Origin: Flavobacterium omnivorum
Lineage (GTDB): Bacteria > Bacteroidota > Bacteroidia > Flavobacteriales > Flavobacteriaceae
Length of the DNA stretch: 64,000 nucleotides
Assembly (NCBI RefSeq): GCF_900099915.1
Contig: NZ_FNDB01000012.1
Coordinates: forward strand, 1-64,000
Direction of reading: 5' to 3'
In this document: positions 57,326 through 64,000 of the stretch, one piece after another
How the letters are laid out: each line of letters begins with the position of its first letter
Position numbering within the stretch: position 1 is the stretch's first letter
Translations under genes and position numbers: made by a program
Notes under the pieces: model-generated
The model's input: only the letters and a program-made list of their open reading frames with translations
Told to the model about the DNA's origin: nothing
Database searches by the model: none

Positions 57326-58354
57326 ATGAAGAAAACCTTTTTTATCCTCGCAACATTTTTACTGATCGTCGCCAGCGGATTTTCTTTCTATCATTCCTCT
57401 ATGGTTGACGAAACCTCATTTAAAATGAATTTAGAGTACAAAGGAATGAACCTGGTCGCACCCATCAAAGAGTTAAAAAACACCACTTTTGACGAATTGA
57501 AAGCACATCATATTAATTCGATCTCCTTAATTCCGTATGCTTTTGTTGATGTTGAAAATGCTTCTGTTCATTATAATGATAAAAGACAATGGTGGGGCGA
57601 AAGAACGGAAGGAATTATAGCTAGTAATCAATTAGCTCATGAATATAAAATGACGGTTATGCTCAAACCTCATCTATGGGTAAATCATAATTTTTATACA
57701 GGAAATTTAGATTTTGCAACGGAAGCCGAATGGAAAAAATGGGAAGCCGATTATGAAAAGTATATTCTTGATTTTGCTCAATTAGCCCAGCAAGAAAAAA
57801 TAGAACTATTTTGTTTTGGTACCGAACTAGGAAATTCAGTGGCCAAAAGACCCGAATATTGGTCACAATTAATCCAGAAAATTAAAAAAATCTACACCGG
57901 GAAGTTAACCTATGCCGCAAACTGGGATGATTTTGATAAAGTCCCTTTCTGGAATGAGTTGGATTATATCGGGATCGATGCGTATTTTCCTTTATCTGAT
58001 GCCACAACTCCCGCAGTTGCTGATCTTAATGAAGCTTGGCAGCAGCACATCCTAAAAATGGAAAAGCTTCAAGCTAAAACCAACAAGAAAATACTCTTTA
58101 CAGAATTTGGTTATCGCAATTCCGACCAAGCAGCCAAAGAACCTTGGAAAGAAAATCAAAGTGGAATTAATAATTTGGCGCAAGCCAATGCCTACGAATC
58201 TTTGTTTCAAACCTTAACACAAAAGAAGTGGTTTGCAGGAGGGTTTGCCTGGAAATGGTATGCTGATGCGTATCACAAAGAGCCAAATAATAGTATTGAT
58301 TACACGCCTCAGGAAAAACCTGCACTTAAAACCATTAAAAAATGGTATCAATAA
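57326..58354 (+). CDS. Secreted TIM-barrel glycoside hydrolase (GH113-like)
   Basis: 342 aa with N-terminal hydrophobic leader (1-20). A TIM-barrel follows, with the two catalytic glutamates in ELFCFGTELGN (acid/base, about residue 170) and ILFTEFGYRN (nucleophile, about residue 260). Conserved parts WWGERTEG, VMLKPHLWVN and GIDAYFPLSD match the GTA/GH113 family, in which beta-mannanases have been described. The specificity is not proven. It is followed within 14 bp by the HAD gene and so is likely co-transcribed. Confidence 0.8.
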   Translation: MKKTFFILATFLLIVASGFSFYHSSMVDETSFKMNLEYKGMNLVAPIKELKNTTFDELKAHHINSISLIPYAFVDVENASVHYNDKRQWWGERTEGIIASNQLAHEYKMTVMLKPHLWVNHNFYTGNLDFATEAEWKKWEADYEKYILDFAQLAQQEKIELFCFGTELGNSVAKRPEYWSQLIQKIKKIYTGKLTYAANWDDFDKVPFWNELDYIGIDAYFPLSDATTPAVADLNEAWQQHILKMEKLQAKTNKKILFTEFGYRNSDQAAKEPWKENQSGINNLAQANAYESLFQTLTQKKWFAGGFAWKWYADAYHKEPNNSIDYTPQEKPALKTIKKWYQ

Positions 58355-58368
58355 TTTAAAATAATAAA

Positions 58369-59058
58369 ATGACTTCAAAAAAAAATAAACCAGTCCTCGT
58401 CTTCGATGTAAACGAAACTTTACTCGACATGACTCCTTTAAAAAAATCGGTAAATGCACTCCTTGATAATGAGCAGGGATTTAGAATCTGGTTTGGTATG
58501 TTATTGCACTACTCCATTGTTTCAAATAGTATTGATGCGTATTATGATTTTGGAACAATTGCTGGAGCAACCTTGTCTATGGCGGCCACATCCCTGCATA
58601 TAAAAGTTAGTGAAGATGAAATTAAAGCGGCATTGTCGAAAATTCAAACCTTGCAAGCCTACCCTGATGTAGAGAAAGGTCTGAAGCTCTTAAAAGATCA
58701 TGGTTTTAGATTAATTACCTTGACGAATTCGCCACCGCATGCACTAAAACAGCAATTAATCAATTCAAATTTGACTGATTTTTTTGAACAGGCATTGAGT
58801 ATTGATAGTCTTAAAAAATACAAACCAGAAGCAGCAACCTATTTATGGGCAGCAAAAGAACTAGCCGTACAACCTAAAGATATGCTAATGATTGCGGCAC
58901 ATGGTTGGGATTTAGCAGGTGCTTCACATGCTGGTTTAAAGACTTGTTTTATAGCTCGTGAAGGACAATCCGTATATACTTTGTCCAATAAACCTGATTT
59001 TGAAGCGAAAGATATTTTAGCAATGGCAGAACAATTGGTTGCTATTTATAAAGATTAG
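58369..59058 (+). CDS. HAD superfamily type II haloacid dehalogenase-like hydrolase
   Basis: 229 aa, cytoplasmic, with HAD motifs: I, VFDVNETLLD with nucleophile D13; II, LTNSPP (about 119-124); III, K near residue 151 (KKYKPEAATYLWA); and IV, MLMIAAHGWDLAGASHAG (about 171-188). The layout (DxNETL) fits L-2-haloacid dehalogenase-like proteins. The substrate is unknown. A very strong terminator follows. Confidence 0.88.
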   Translation: MTSKKNKPVLVFDVNETLLDMTPLKKSVNALLDNEQGFRIWFGMLLHYSIVSNSIDAYYDFGTIAGATLSMAATSLHIKVSEDEIKAALSKIQTLQAYPDVEKGLKLLKDHGFRLITLTNSPPHALKQQLINSNLTDFFEQALSIDSLKKYKPEAATYLWAAKELAVQPKDMLMIAAHGWDLAGASHAGLKTCFIAREGQSVYTLSNKPDFEAKDILAMAEQLVAIYKD

Positions 59059-59075
59059 TATCCATCGTAAAACTC

Positions 59076-59113
59076 AAAAGGGCGTTTGTTTCAGTTGAAA
59101 CAAACGCCCTTTT
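59076..59113. terminator. Strong bidirectional terminator
   Basis: AAAAGGGCGTTTGTTTCA / TGAAACAAACGCCCTTTT, an 18-bp perfect stem with a 2-base centre, followed by T-runs on both strands. It sits between the convergent HAD (plus) and MsrB (minus) genes. Confidence 0.95.
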
Positions 59114-59139
59114 TTTTGAACTAAACAATTAACCACAAT

Positions 59140-59682
59140 TTATTTTGATTCTTGAAATAACATAGCTCCAGAATTCATGCAATAACGCAATCCCGTAGGA
59201 TTAGGTCCATCATCAAAAAGATGTCCTATATGTCCATCACAACGCGCACAAACTATTTCCCCACGAACCATTCCCAAGCTTTTGTCTACTACTTCTTTAA
59301 CTCTATTATTATTTATTGGAGCATAAAAACTGGGCCATCCAGTTCCTGAATTAAATTTTGTTTTGGACGAAAACAACGGTAATTTACAAGCAGCACAGAA
59401 ATAATTTCCTTTTTTATGATTGTCATTAAACTCATTCTGGAAAGGTCGTTCTGTTCCTTGCTTACGAAGGATATAATATTGATTGTCTGTAAGTACCTTT
59501 TTCCATTGGGCATCCGTTTTAACCACTTTTTTCAATGACGTATCTGTCAATGATAGTGTCGGCTGTTGTTGTTTTGTGGTTATTGTTTCCACAGTTACTT
59601 GATCTTTTTTATTGGACTGCATGCACGCCATAAAGCTAAAAGCTATAGCTGGTAGTATTAAAAGTTGTTGATACCGCTTCAT
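59140..59682 (-). CDS. msrB: Peptide-methionine (R)-S-oxide reductase, lipoprotein
   Basis: 180 aa. The leader ends in a lipobox (FSFMA-C20), so the enzyme is anchored in the periplasm. The MsrB domain includes CxxC zinc ligands (CAACKLP and CARCDGH), GTGWPSFYAPI, and the catalytic cysteine in LRYCMNSGAM. It repairs Met-R-sulfoxide. It lies 5 bp downstream of the MsrA gene. Confidence 0.94.
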   Translation of the reverse strand: MKRYQQLLILPAIAFSFMACMQSNKKDQVTVETITTKQQQPTLSLTDTSLKKVVKTDAQWKKVLTDNQYYILRKQGTERPFQNEFNDNHKKGNYFCAACKLPLFSSKTKFNSGTGWPSFYAPINNNRVKEVVDKSLGMVRGEIVCARCDGHIGHLFDDGPNPTGLRYCMNSGAMLFQESK

Positions 59683-59687
59683 AATTA

Positions 59688-60320
59688 TTAAGATTTAGGT
59701 TTTAATTTTCCTTTATATGTTTTTTTAAACTTGTTATATCTCGGTATTGAAACGCCTTTCACATAAGGCTGATTGGGATTATTTTTTACATAATCTTGGT
59801 GATAGGATTCTGCTTCATAAAAATCAACAACTGGCTTTACCTCTGTTACAATAGGCGCAGCAAATACTTTATTTGCCGAAAGCTCTTTAATCTTATCTTC
59901 TATAATTTTTTTATCAGCAGGATTTTTATAAAAAGCAATAGAACGATAGGATGAACCCTTGTCTGGTCCTTGTTGATTAGGAGTTGTAGGATCTTGCGAT
60001 GCAAAAAATACTGCTACTAATTCTTTATACGAAACCACTTTTGGATCATAAAAAACAGCCACTGCCTCTGCATGTCCAGTTCTGTTTGAACCTACATATT
60101 CATAAGTAGGGTTTTTAACATTCCCGCCTGTATATCCTGACACTGCTTCATCTACTCCTACAACTGCTTCGAAAACGTGCTCCGTGCACCAGAAACAACC
60201 AGAAGCAAAAACAGCTACCGCCTTTCCTTTTTTAGGCACTAAAGACAATTTTTCGGTTTGTGCACTACAACTTATAATTGTAAACAACACGAGGGCATAA
60301 CTTAGTATTTTCATTTTCAT
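59688..60320 (-). CDS. msrA: Peptide-methionine (S)-S-oxide reductase, exported
   Basis: 210 aa. Signal/lipoprotein leader (IIS-C18), then the MsrA core: FASGCFWCTEHVFEAV with catalytic C42, VSGYTGGNVKNPTYEYVGSN, VEVKFDP-like region and SYHQDYVKNNP. It repairs Met-S-sulfoxide in the periplasm. The MsrA-MsrB pair would protect exported proteins from oxidants. Confidence 0.94.
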   Translation of the reverse strand: MKMKILSYALVLFTIISCSAQTEKLSLVPKKGKAVAVFASGCFWCTEHVFEAVVGVDEAVSGYTGGNVKNPTYEYVGSNRTGHAEAVAVFYDPKVVSYKELVAVFFASQDPTTPNQQGPDKGSSYRSIAFYKNPADKKIIEDKIKELSANKVFAAPIVTEVKPVVDFYEAESYHQDYVKNNPNQPYVKGVSIPRYNKFKKTYKGKLKPKS

Positions 60321-60457
60321 CTTTTATTGTTTTTATTTTATAGAATCTATTCTATTGATTTTGAATTATTTATTTGTTGTGCGTATTCCGCAATTCAATC
60401 TTAAGTAATATACGTCTGATTTCTACATTTGGTTTTAAAACAATTCCTAAAGTTTTG

Positions 60458-61420
60458 TTAGTTTTTCACACTCAATGTCTCTAAAATCTTTTCTTCGAAA
60501 CCTCCCAATGCTCTGATGGCGTAATCCACTTTCTTTTTGGTTTTATATTTATAAGATACTTCTAGGAAATTTTTAAACGGTACTTTAGGTTGTACTTCAA
60601 GCGCATCATTTTTTTTATAATTTACTTTAATAGGTATGTCTTTGTAATACGTAAAATATTCAGGATGGGTAATCACGCCTAAAGTGGAGCAGTCAAAAGG
60701 TATAAATCCTCTAATACCAAAATACTTCTCGTTTTTTTCCATCCAAGGTTGGACAATATCAAACAACCATTTATCAGCTTCTTCGTTTTGATCTAAACTA
60801 GCCAAATCTATGTTTCCTATATGCGTATACGAACTCGGTTCATAGCCCGCAAATACCAGTGGTATTGGCGAATTTAAAACCACATCCATTGATTTAGTAT
60901 CAAATTCATAGTTGTAATCAAACACATTCAATTTTCCGTTTCCAGGATTGAAAGGCAAGCCGGGCGTTCTCGCTGCACAAATAGAAATCTTCACGATTTG
61001 CGGAATAATATCGGGGTGATTCTGAATCAAAGTAGCAATATTAGTCATAGGTCCTAAAGCCAATATGGTTAACTTATCTTTTTTCAACGCTTCATACAAC
61101 GCTCTTGTTCCGTCATTTTCAACCCCTAAATCAGCTGCTTTTGGCGAACCTTTGTACACTGGAATTGCCGATCCTTTGTGATGCCATTTCAATATTTTGT
61201 TGATAATACCGTAGCTATAATCCACATAGGTAATCGAACTAATACCTACAATCTCGATTTGAGGTTGTTTCAAAGCCATAATCAATGTGATACCATCATC
61301 TACTTCTCGGGGCGTTTTATCAGGCATTCCAATCATAAGATCCGTATCAAACCATACTTTGGTCTGTGCTTGTAATTGTGCCGCAAGCATAAGCGTAACT
61401 AGTATTATTTTGATTTTCAT
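60458..61420 (-). CDS. Secreted nucleoside hydrolase
   Basis: 320 aa with signal peptide (1-18, ending in AAQLQAQ). The N-terminal calcium-binding aspartates of IU-nucleoside hydrolases are in KVWFDTDLMIGMPDKTPREV DDG (D about 25 and 41). LGPMTNIATLIQNHPDIIPQ (about 120-139), and the conserved NVFDYNYEFD (about 164-173) complete the ligand set. It cleaves ribonucleosides to ribose and base; the leader suggests scavenging in the periplasm or outside. Confidence 0.88.
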   Translation of the reverse strand: MKIKIILVTLMLAAQLQAQTKVWFDTDLMIGMPDKTPREVDDGITLIMALKQPQIEIVGISSITYVDYSYGIINKILKWHHKGSAIPVYKGSPKAADLGVENDGTRALYEALKKDKLTILALGPMTNIATLIQNHPDIIPQIVKISICAARTPGLPFNPGNGKLNVFDYNYEFDTKSMDVVLNSPIPLVFAGYEPSSYTHIGNIDLASLDQNEEADKWLFDIVQPWMEKNEKYFGIRGFIPFDCSTLGVITHPEYFTYYKDIPIKVNYKKNDALEVQPKVPFKNFLEVSYKYKTKKKVDYAIRALGGFEEKILETLSVKN

Positions 61421-61665
61421 AACGTGTTTTTTAAATTTTTTTATAACGTAAATTTGCGAATTTTTGTTTTTTCTAATTTCTTTTCATCATTTCCTTTGTC
61501 ATTGAATTTGCTTATTCATAAATCTAAAATAAATTTTTGCCATGGATTAAGGTATTTAAATTGATTTTTATTACCCATAAATCTCTAGTGCTATTTCCTA
61601 GCTTTTGGATTGTATCATCTAGATATTTCTCCGTCATAATTTTGGACTTTAGATCCAAAAATCAA

Positions 61666-62655
61666 TTATTTTAAAATTAATTCTCGCGCAAAGGCCAATA
61701 AATCCGCTTTGGTTTTTAAATCCATTTTTAAAGGCAGTTGCGCTAACCCTATGATTCTACGCATAATTTCTATTCCAATAAAACCATTCAAAATAGCGGT
61801 ATTTAACTCGTCAAAAGAAGAGTAGTTTTCCTTTACAAAAGCAATTGTTGACTCCTGTTGTGTCGTCAGATACAAATGGGCGAGCAATACACCCAAATCA
61901 AATTCCCGCAAGCCATAAAAACAAAATTCTGGATCGATAACCTTAATTCCATCAGATGTTTTTAACCAACTTCCAGGATAAAAATCTCCGTGTAATAAAT
62001 AGTTCCCTTTTGAAAGGTACAGCGAACCCAATCGCTCCATCTTTTCTTTTAATTCAGCGTCTTTTTTATAAGGCATCGCTACCATTTGCAAACCCACTTG
62101 AACTAAATCCAAATCAAATCCATTTTCTACTTTAAAAGGATACTCAAAAAGATGTTCGTAATTTAATGCTTTCATTTCTGCATTTGCTAGCTCATCATCA
62201 ACAACCGTTTTTTCAAAACATTGGTGCAAACTATTTATATAATTCACTAACTGCAGCAACTCTTCATCTGGTATTCTTCCTTTTAAATCATACAAAACGG
62301 TATAATCATTGGACTTCCCTAAATCCTCCAAAGCAATTAAATTATTAACAGCATCAATACCCAAAAGTGTTGGCATTAAATCCTGCACTTCTTTGGCGCT
62401 TGCTATCTTTTGATAAAAAGCAGCTTCAGTTAGTACGCGGTTTTCAGGTGCTAAAACCTGAGGATATTTCTCTACGTAACCGCTAGATTGCTTAAGAATA
62501 AAAGAGCGCTTGACTGCTTCTATTCGCAACACACGATTCATATTTCCCTCACCTGGTTTAGATACAGAAACAATCGTTTCACCGTCCGTTAACCATTTTT
62601 GTTGGTATAAATAAGCAGCCAATTCTTCTGGCTTGTTTGCATTTAGTATAAACAT
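61666..62655 (-). CDS. MtnK-like S-methyl-5-thioribose kinase family protein
   Basis: 329-aa protein-kinase-like (APH) fold. N-lobe SVSKPGEGNMNRVLRI with glycine-rich loop (about 31-46) and SFILKQSS (catalytic-fold lysine). The catalytic loop is LLHGDFYPGSWL (about 218-229), with a DPEFCFYGLREFD (about 237-249) metal site. These match 5-methylthioribose kinases (methionine salvage), but no other mtn genes are in the window, so a related small-molecule kinase is also possible. Confidence 0.85.
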   Translation of the reverse strand: MFILNANKPEELAAYLYQQKWLTDGETIVSVSKPGEGNMNRVLRIEAVKRSFILKQSSGYVEKYPQVLAPENRVLTEAAFYQKIASAKEVQDLMPTLLGIDAVNNLIALEDLGKSNDYTVLYDLKGRIPDEELLQLVNYINSLHQCFEKTVVDDELANAEMKALNYEHLFEYPFKVENGFDLDLVQVGLQMVAMPYKKDAELKEKMERLGSLYLSKGNYLLHGDFYPGSWLKTSDGIKVIDPEFCFYGLREFDLGVLLAHLYLTTQQESTIAFVKENYSSFDELNTAILNGFIGIEIMRRIIGLAQLPLKMDLKTKADLLAFARELILK

Positions 62656-62673
62656 ATTTTATATTTTTTATTT

Positions 62674-62770
62674 GGGGCGTTCCCGCCAAAAAAAGGCGGG
62701 CAGGCTAGCCGCTACAATCTTTTTTGGTCTAAAAAGCCCAAAAAAGGATTTTCACTCCTATCCTTAACGC
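62674..62770. repeat. Dispersed intergenic repeat
   Basis: GGGCGTTCCCGCCAAAAAAAGGCGGGCAGGC-type text with a GCCTGCCCGCC hairpin and CCGCTACAATC / CACTCCTATCCTTAACGCA. I recall this wording from repeated intergenic elements in Flavobacteria. It lies between the kinase gene and the TonB receptor. Confidence 0.5.
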
Positions 62771-62826
62771 AGTGTAGTATTAAATTCAAAACCCGTCAAT
62801 CTCACACTCCTTGCAACATAGCCGCT

Positions 62827-64000
62827 TTAAAATAAATAACGTACTCCAAACTGAAACTGTCTTGGAGGCGAAGCATTTCGTTGGGTAAACAATCCGCTTG
62901 CACTAGAGCCACCTTGAATTTGGTTACTTTGAGTCGCATTATTACTGTATCCGCTTAAATTTTCAGCATTAAATATATTAAAAACATCGGCACGCAATTC
63001 TAACTTATTATTTCCTGTAATTTTGAACTGGTGTTGTACTCCTAAATCAAAACAGGTGCTCCATGGCAAGCGATCATTATTCCTGCCTTCTCCTGGAAAA
63101 CGATCACTATTTCCTTGATACGCATCAGAGAAACTAGCTCCATCTCCATTCAAATCTGTTGTTCCAAAACCAAGCGGAATTCTATTTATTGGTTGCCCAC
63201 TTTGCAATAAACCAGCTAAGGTTACCGCTGTTCCTTTAAAGGGATAGTAACTGTAAATTCCGTTAATATTATGAGTTCTATCATTTACTGATGGTCCCCA
63301 TTCCTTCGCATAATTATTCGCATCCGAAGGTCTAAAGTTAATTCCATCCGTATCATTTTTACTGGATGACAATGTATAATTCAATCGATAGGAATAATTA
63401 TCGGTACCTCTTGTTTTTTGATAATTTAAACTCATGGCGTAATATCTCGATTTCCCTTCGTTTTCACTAACAATCACATTTCTAGCAATTCCAGTAACCC
63501 TTTGTCCATTTAGGATCGCACTTCCGTTAGTTATAGGAATTGGTCGGCTCGCATCGGCTTCAGCCTGAGTTCTAATGACTACATTATTAGGGTCAATGGC
63601 GTATTCAGCAGCTGCATTAAGATTGCGCAAACGGGTAAGATTCTCGCCTCTATTGTGTACCACATCAACAAAAAACAATCTTTCATCCGATAATTGCAAT
63701 TGGTATCCCATCATAAATTCATGAGAATAGGCATTTTTATAGCCATTAGGATTTAAAATTCTGCGCTCGTTAGAAAAGATATTCTCTCTTTGTCCTTGTA
63801 AATCGGCTGCAGAAGGCCCTTGTAAATAACTTACCCCAGAAACCGTAGCCCCTAAGTTTCCGTTGTAGGTAATTCGATCAATATTGGTATCGACTGGTAA
63901 AATTCCTAATTTTTTTAACTCTTCTAATTGTAATTTATAGCTTTGTGAAGTCGTGTTTTGTTGCAAAGCATCGCTGTAAAGTGCATAGTTTATTTTATCA
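62827..64000 (-). CDS. TonB-dependent receptor, 3' part (runs off window)
   Basis: Open from the right-hand window edge to the stop at 62827; the 5' part is beyond the window. The visible ~390 aa are the outer-membrane beta barrel, with alternating hydrophobic strands (KLELRADVFNIFNAENLSGY) and a C-terminal FQFGVRYLF ending in phenylalanine, typical of beta-barrel insertion signals. Of the TonB-dependent-receptor/OmpA-like group with carboxypeptidase-regulatory N-terminus. The frame continues 5' of the TTG at 63966, so that is not the true start. Confidence 0.85.
   Translation of the reverse strand, partial: DKINYALYSDALQQNTTSQSYKLQLEELKKLGILPVDTNIDRITYNGNLGATVSGVSYLQGPSAADLQGQRENIFSNERRILNPNGYKNAYSHEFMMGYQLQLSDERLFFVDVVHNRGENLTRLRNLNAAAEYAIDPNNVVIRTQAEADASRPIPITNGSAILNGQRVTGIARNVIVSENEGKSRYYAMSLNYQKTRGTDNYSYRLNYTLSSSKNDTDGINFRPSDANNYAKEWGPSVNDRTHNINGIYSYYPFKGTAVTLAGLLQSGQPINRIPLGFGTTDLNGDGASFSDAYQGNSDRFPGEGRNNDRLPWSTCFDLGVQHQFKITGNNKLELRADVFNIFNAENLSGYSNNATQSNQIQGGSSASGLFTQRNASPPRQFQFGVRYLF

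Overview
The window looks like chromosomal DNA of a Bacteroidota bacterium, most probably a Flavobacterium-like member of the Flavobacteriaceae. The pointers are an AT-rich sequence, SusC/SusD-type outer-membrane pairs, FecR anti-sigma and ECF sigma genes, a type IX secretion (Por) C-terminal sorting domain, DUF3494 ice-binding proteins, and very short Bacteroidetes-style leaders. No rRNA, tRNA or CRISPR array was found.

Layout. 0.2-2.8 kb: secreted M28 peptidase and an ATP-grasp protein. 2.9-5.3 kb: a decay zone with a frameshifted Fic gene, a truncated stub, an IS21-like end, a remnant of a second transposase and a dead unknown gene. 5.3-9.2 kb: four minus-strand redox/electrophile-defence genes (zinc alcohol dehydrogenase, Old Yellow Enzyme, redoxin, nitroreductase). 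9.7-12.2 kb: exonuclease VII subunits XseA/XseB and a SRAP (HMCES/YedK) DNA-protein crosslink protein. 12.4-24.2 kb: a complete starch/maltodextrin utilisation locus on the minus strand (ECF sigma, FecR, SusC with an STN signalling domain, SusD, SusE-like, GH13, GH97 SusB-like). 24.6-37.3 kb: an island-like segment bracketed by two related ~165-bp repeats that resemble an integrase attachment region. It holds a dead integrase, a dead glycosyltransferase, secreted ice-binding and surface proteins, a T9SS-sorted protein, a stand-alone receiver, a five-PAS hybrid kinase and a sigma-54 activator. 37.4-42.8 kb: an MFS exporter, 1.5 kb of apparently non-coding DNA, an amidohydrolase, a frameshifted CIA30 gene and a lipoprotein. 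43.0-54.9 kb: a long plus-strand cluster with rhodanese, two arsenosugar-family glycosyltransferases, a di-iron membrane hydroxylase, DUF547, a flavin oxidoreductase, a membrane Fe-S protein, three more glycosyltransferases, and an ECF sigma with a zinc-type anti-sigma candidate. 55-64 kb: AraC regulator, AhpD-like protein, broken LysE-like gene, GH113-like hydrolase, HAD dehalogenase, MsrB/MsrA, nucleoside hydrolase, MtnK-like kinase, and the 3' part of a TonB-dependent receptor that runs off the window.

How the parts work together. The Sus locus reads as a self-contained unit: oligosaccharide binding and import at the outer membrane, hydrolysis by GH13 and GH97, and induction through SusC-STN, FecR and the ECF sigma factor. 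The 26.7-36.8 kb block pairs phosphorelay regulators with a run of secreted proteins headed by a candidate sigma-54 promoter. The 43-55 kb cluster looks like a pathway for a hydroxylated, glycosylated envelope lipid with its own electron supply, but its product is inferred, not seen.

Caution: six of the reading-frame breaks can each be repaired by adding one base to a homopolymer run (Fic, integrase remnant, CIA30, three places in the LysE-like gene). Base-calling error in homopolymers is therefore a serious alternative to real gene loss for several 'pseudogenes'.
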